Assembly (NCBI RefSeq): GCF_022009635.1
Contig: NZ_CP091716.1
Coordinates: forward strand, 1,937,001 to 2,001,000
DNA: 64,000 nt
Source of the DNA: Variovorax paradoxus
GTDB lineage: Bacteria; Pseudomonadota; Gammaproteobacteria; Burkholderiales; Burkholderiaceae_C
Direction: 5' to 3'
Below are positions 62,443 to 64,000 of this stretch, piece after piece; within the stretch, counting starts at the first letter, position 1; each line of letters starts with the position of its first letter. A program made the translations under genes and the position numbers. The notes beneath the pieces were generated by a model, which saw nothing but the letters and a program-made list of their open reading frames with translations, did not search any database and was not told the DNA's origin.

Positions 62443-64000
62443 CGTGCGTCTTCCAGCAGTTCGTCGTCGGCGCCGCCCAGGTAGGCCTCGAGCACGCGCG
62501 GGTTGGCCTGCACTTCGGCGGGCGTGCCGGTGGCGATGACGGTGCCGAACTCCAGCACCGTGATGCGGTCGGCCAGGTTCATCACGAACTCCATGTCGTG
62601 CTCCACCACCAGGATGCCCAGGCCCTCGGCGCGCAGCTGGCCCAGCAGCTCGGAGAGCGCGCGCTTTTCCAGGTGGCGCAGGCCGGCGGCGGGCTCATCC
62701 AGCAGCAGCACCGAGGGCTGGCTGGCGAGCGCGCGGGCGATTTCCACCACGCGCTGCTGCCCGAGGGAGAGCGAGGCGGCGGGCGTGTCGGCATGCGCGC
62801 CGAGGCCGCAGCGTTCGATCTGCCTGCGGGCTTCGGCCATCAGCGCGGCCTCTTCGGCGCGGTCAAGCCGCAGCATCGCCGCGAGCCAGCCGCGCTTCGC
62901 GCGCAGGTGGGCGCCGAGCGCGACGTTCTCGACCACGCTGCGCTGGCCCAGCAGGCGCACGTGCTGGAAGGTGCGGCCCAGGCCCAGCGAGGCGAAGGCG
63001 CGCGAAGGCTTGCCCGACATCGGCTGGCCCACCAGGCGCACTTCGCCCGTGGTCGGGTCGTCCACGCCCGAGATCATGTTGAAGAAGGTGCTCTTGCCGG
63101 CGCCGTTGGGGCCGATCAGCGCATGCACCTCGCCGGCCTTCAGCGTCATCGAGATGTCGTTGTTGGCCACCAGCCCGCCGAAGCGCTTGCTCACGCCGTC
63201 GGCCTGCAGCAGCAGGGTGCCGGCGGCGGGCACCGCGCGCTGCGCGAGTTGCGCCGTGGTCGATGCGGCGGGACCGGCACCGGCGGCGCGCGGCACTTCG
63301 CGCACCCAGCGGCGAGCGAGCCGCGCGATCGTGGGCCACAGGCCGTCGGCAAAGCGCTGCAGCACGAACAGCATCAGCAGGCCGAACACCACCACCTCGA
63401 AGTTGCCGCTGGTGCCCAGCAGCGCGGGCAGCACGTCCTGCAGCTTCTCCTTGAGCAGCGTGATCAGCGTGGCGCCCAGCACCGCGCCCCACAGGTGGCC
63501 CGCGCCGCCGACCACCGCCATGAACAGCATCTCGATGCCGATGTTGAGGTTGAAGGGCGTGGGGTTCACGAAGCGCTGCATGTGCGCGTAGAGCCAGCCC
63601 GAGATGGCCGCGAGCAGGGCCGCCAGCACGAACAGCTTGATGCGGTGGCGCGCGGTGTCCACGCCCATCGACTCGGCCATCAGCCGGCCGCCCTTGAGCG
63701 CGCGGATGGCGCGGCCCTCGCGCGAGTCGAGCAGGTTGTGCATGGCCCACAGCGCGAGCAGCAGCACGGCCCAGATCACCACGCCCAGCATGCGCGGCGT
63801 GGCGAAGGAGACACCCGCCACCACCAGCGGCGGAACGCCGGTGATGCCGGTCTGGCCGCCGAGGAACTCCATGTTGCCCAGCAGGAAGTACAGGCTCAGG
63901 CCCCAGGCGATGGTGCACAGCGGCAGGTAGTGGCCCGAGAGCTTGAGCGTGACCGCGCCGAGCGCCCAGGCCAGCGCGAAGGTCAGCACCAGCCCCAGCA
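62439..64000 (-). CDS. Fused Liv-type permease-ATPase (LivM-LivG), N-terminus beyond window
   Basis: At least 516 residues from a GTG at 63989, but the frame is open to the edge and the first helix of LivM appears to start outside, so the real start is off the window. The N-terminal part is a LivM-like permease (TGITGVPPLVVAG, GGRLMAESMGVDTARHRIK, FNLNIGIEMLFMAVVGGAGH). From about residue 265 it is a LivG-like ATPase with Walker A IGPNGAGKSTFF, signature SLGQQRVVEIARAL, Walker B LLLDEPAAGLR and H-loop VVEHDMEFV. Both domains are intact, so this is a true fusion rather than a frameshift. Confidence 0.92.

Overview
The window is high-GC chromosomal DNA with tightly packed operons, many ATGA or GTGA start/stop overlaps and long spurious antisense reading frames. 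Gene content and order (sspA-sspB behind a terminator, an rpfE-like gene coupled to recJ, a LolD plus single LolC/E-type permease pair, many solute-binding-protein transporters, PaaZ, a NaxD-type lipid A cluster) fit a Burkholderiales member of the Comamonadaceae, most likely Variovorax. That assignment comes from gene content, not from a database search. There is no phage, insertion sequence, integron or CRISPR array. No gene-free stretch exceeds 300 bases.

Layout. 1-7553 is housekeeping: sspA, sspB, tRNA-Thr(UGU), a GGDEF protein that has lost its metal ligands, recJ, an rpfE-like gene, and lolC/F-lolD. 7558-9988 holds an ECF sigma factor with a C-terminal extension, a membrane protein behind it, a ClpP paralogue whose upstream region carries an ECF41-like promoter, and a RidA protein. 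10184-20623 is one long operon for D-amino-acid-containing peptides: binding protein, beta-propeller lactonase, two permeases, two ATPases, a D-amino-acid lyase, an RpiR regulator and an N-acyl-D-amino-acid deacylase, with a strong palindrome upstream. 20774-25176 holds a ParB-like-domain lipoprotein, a small four-helix membrane protein, a P-loop kinase and a beta-lactamase-fold hydrolase. 25173-28443 is a LysR regulator divergent from a binding protein and a class-V PLP enzyme.

28518-33160 is a coupled four-gene operon: membrane-anchored binding protein (TTG start), TelA, lipoprotein fusing a binding-protein domain to a von Willebrand A domain, and a two-helix membrane protein. It resembles the tel/kla tellurite-resistance group and is the strongest candidate for a poorly described system. 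33179-39139 is an aldehyde dehydrogenase plus a complete Liv-type ABC transporter, facing an AraC regulator. 40501-42252 is an orphan secreted protein with clearly lower GC. 42291-48239 holds a SulP transporter divergent from a three-subunit molybdenum hydroxylase whose third subunit is a triheme cytochrome c.

48444-53119 holds a membrane protein, a TerC/CBS protein, a flavin reductase, an orphan and a CPBP protease. 53297-57515 is a PAP2 phosphatase / family 2 glycosyltransferase / ArnT-like transferase / YdjC deacetylase operon that matches the known logic of hexosamine addition to lipid A, headed by a 28-codon coupled ORF. 57594-64000 holds two membrane proteins, an SDR coupled to PaaZ, and a second Liv transporter whose permease and ATPase are fused and run off the window edge.
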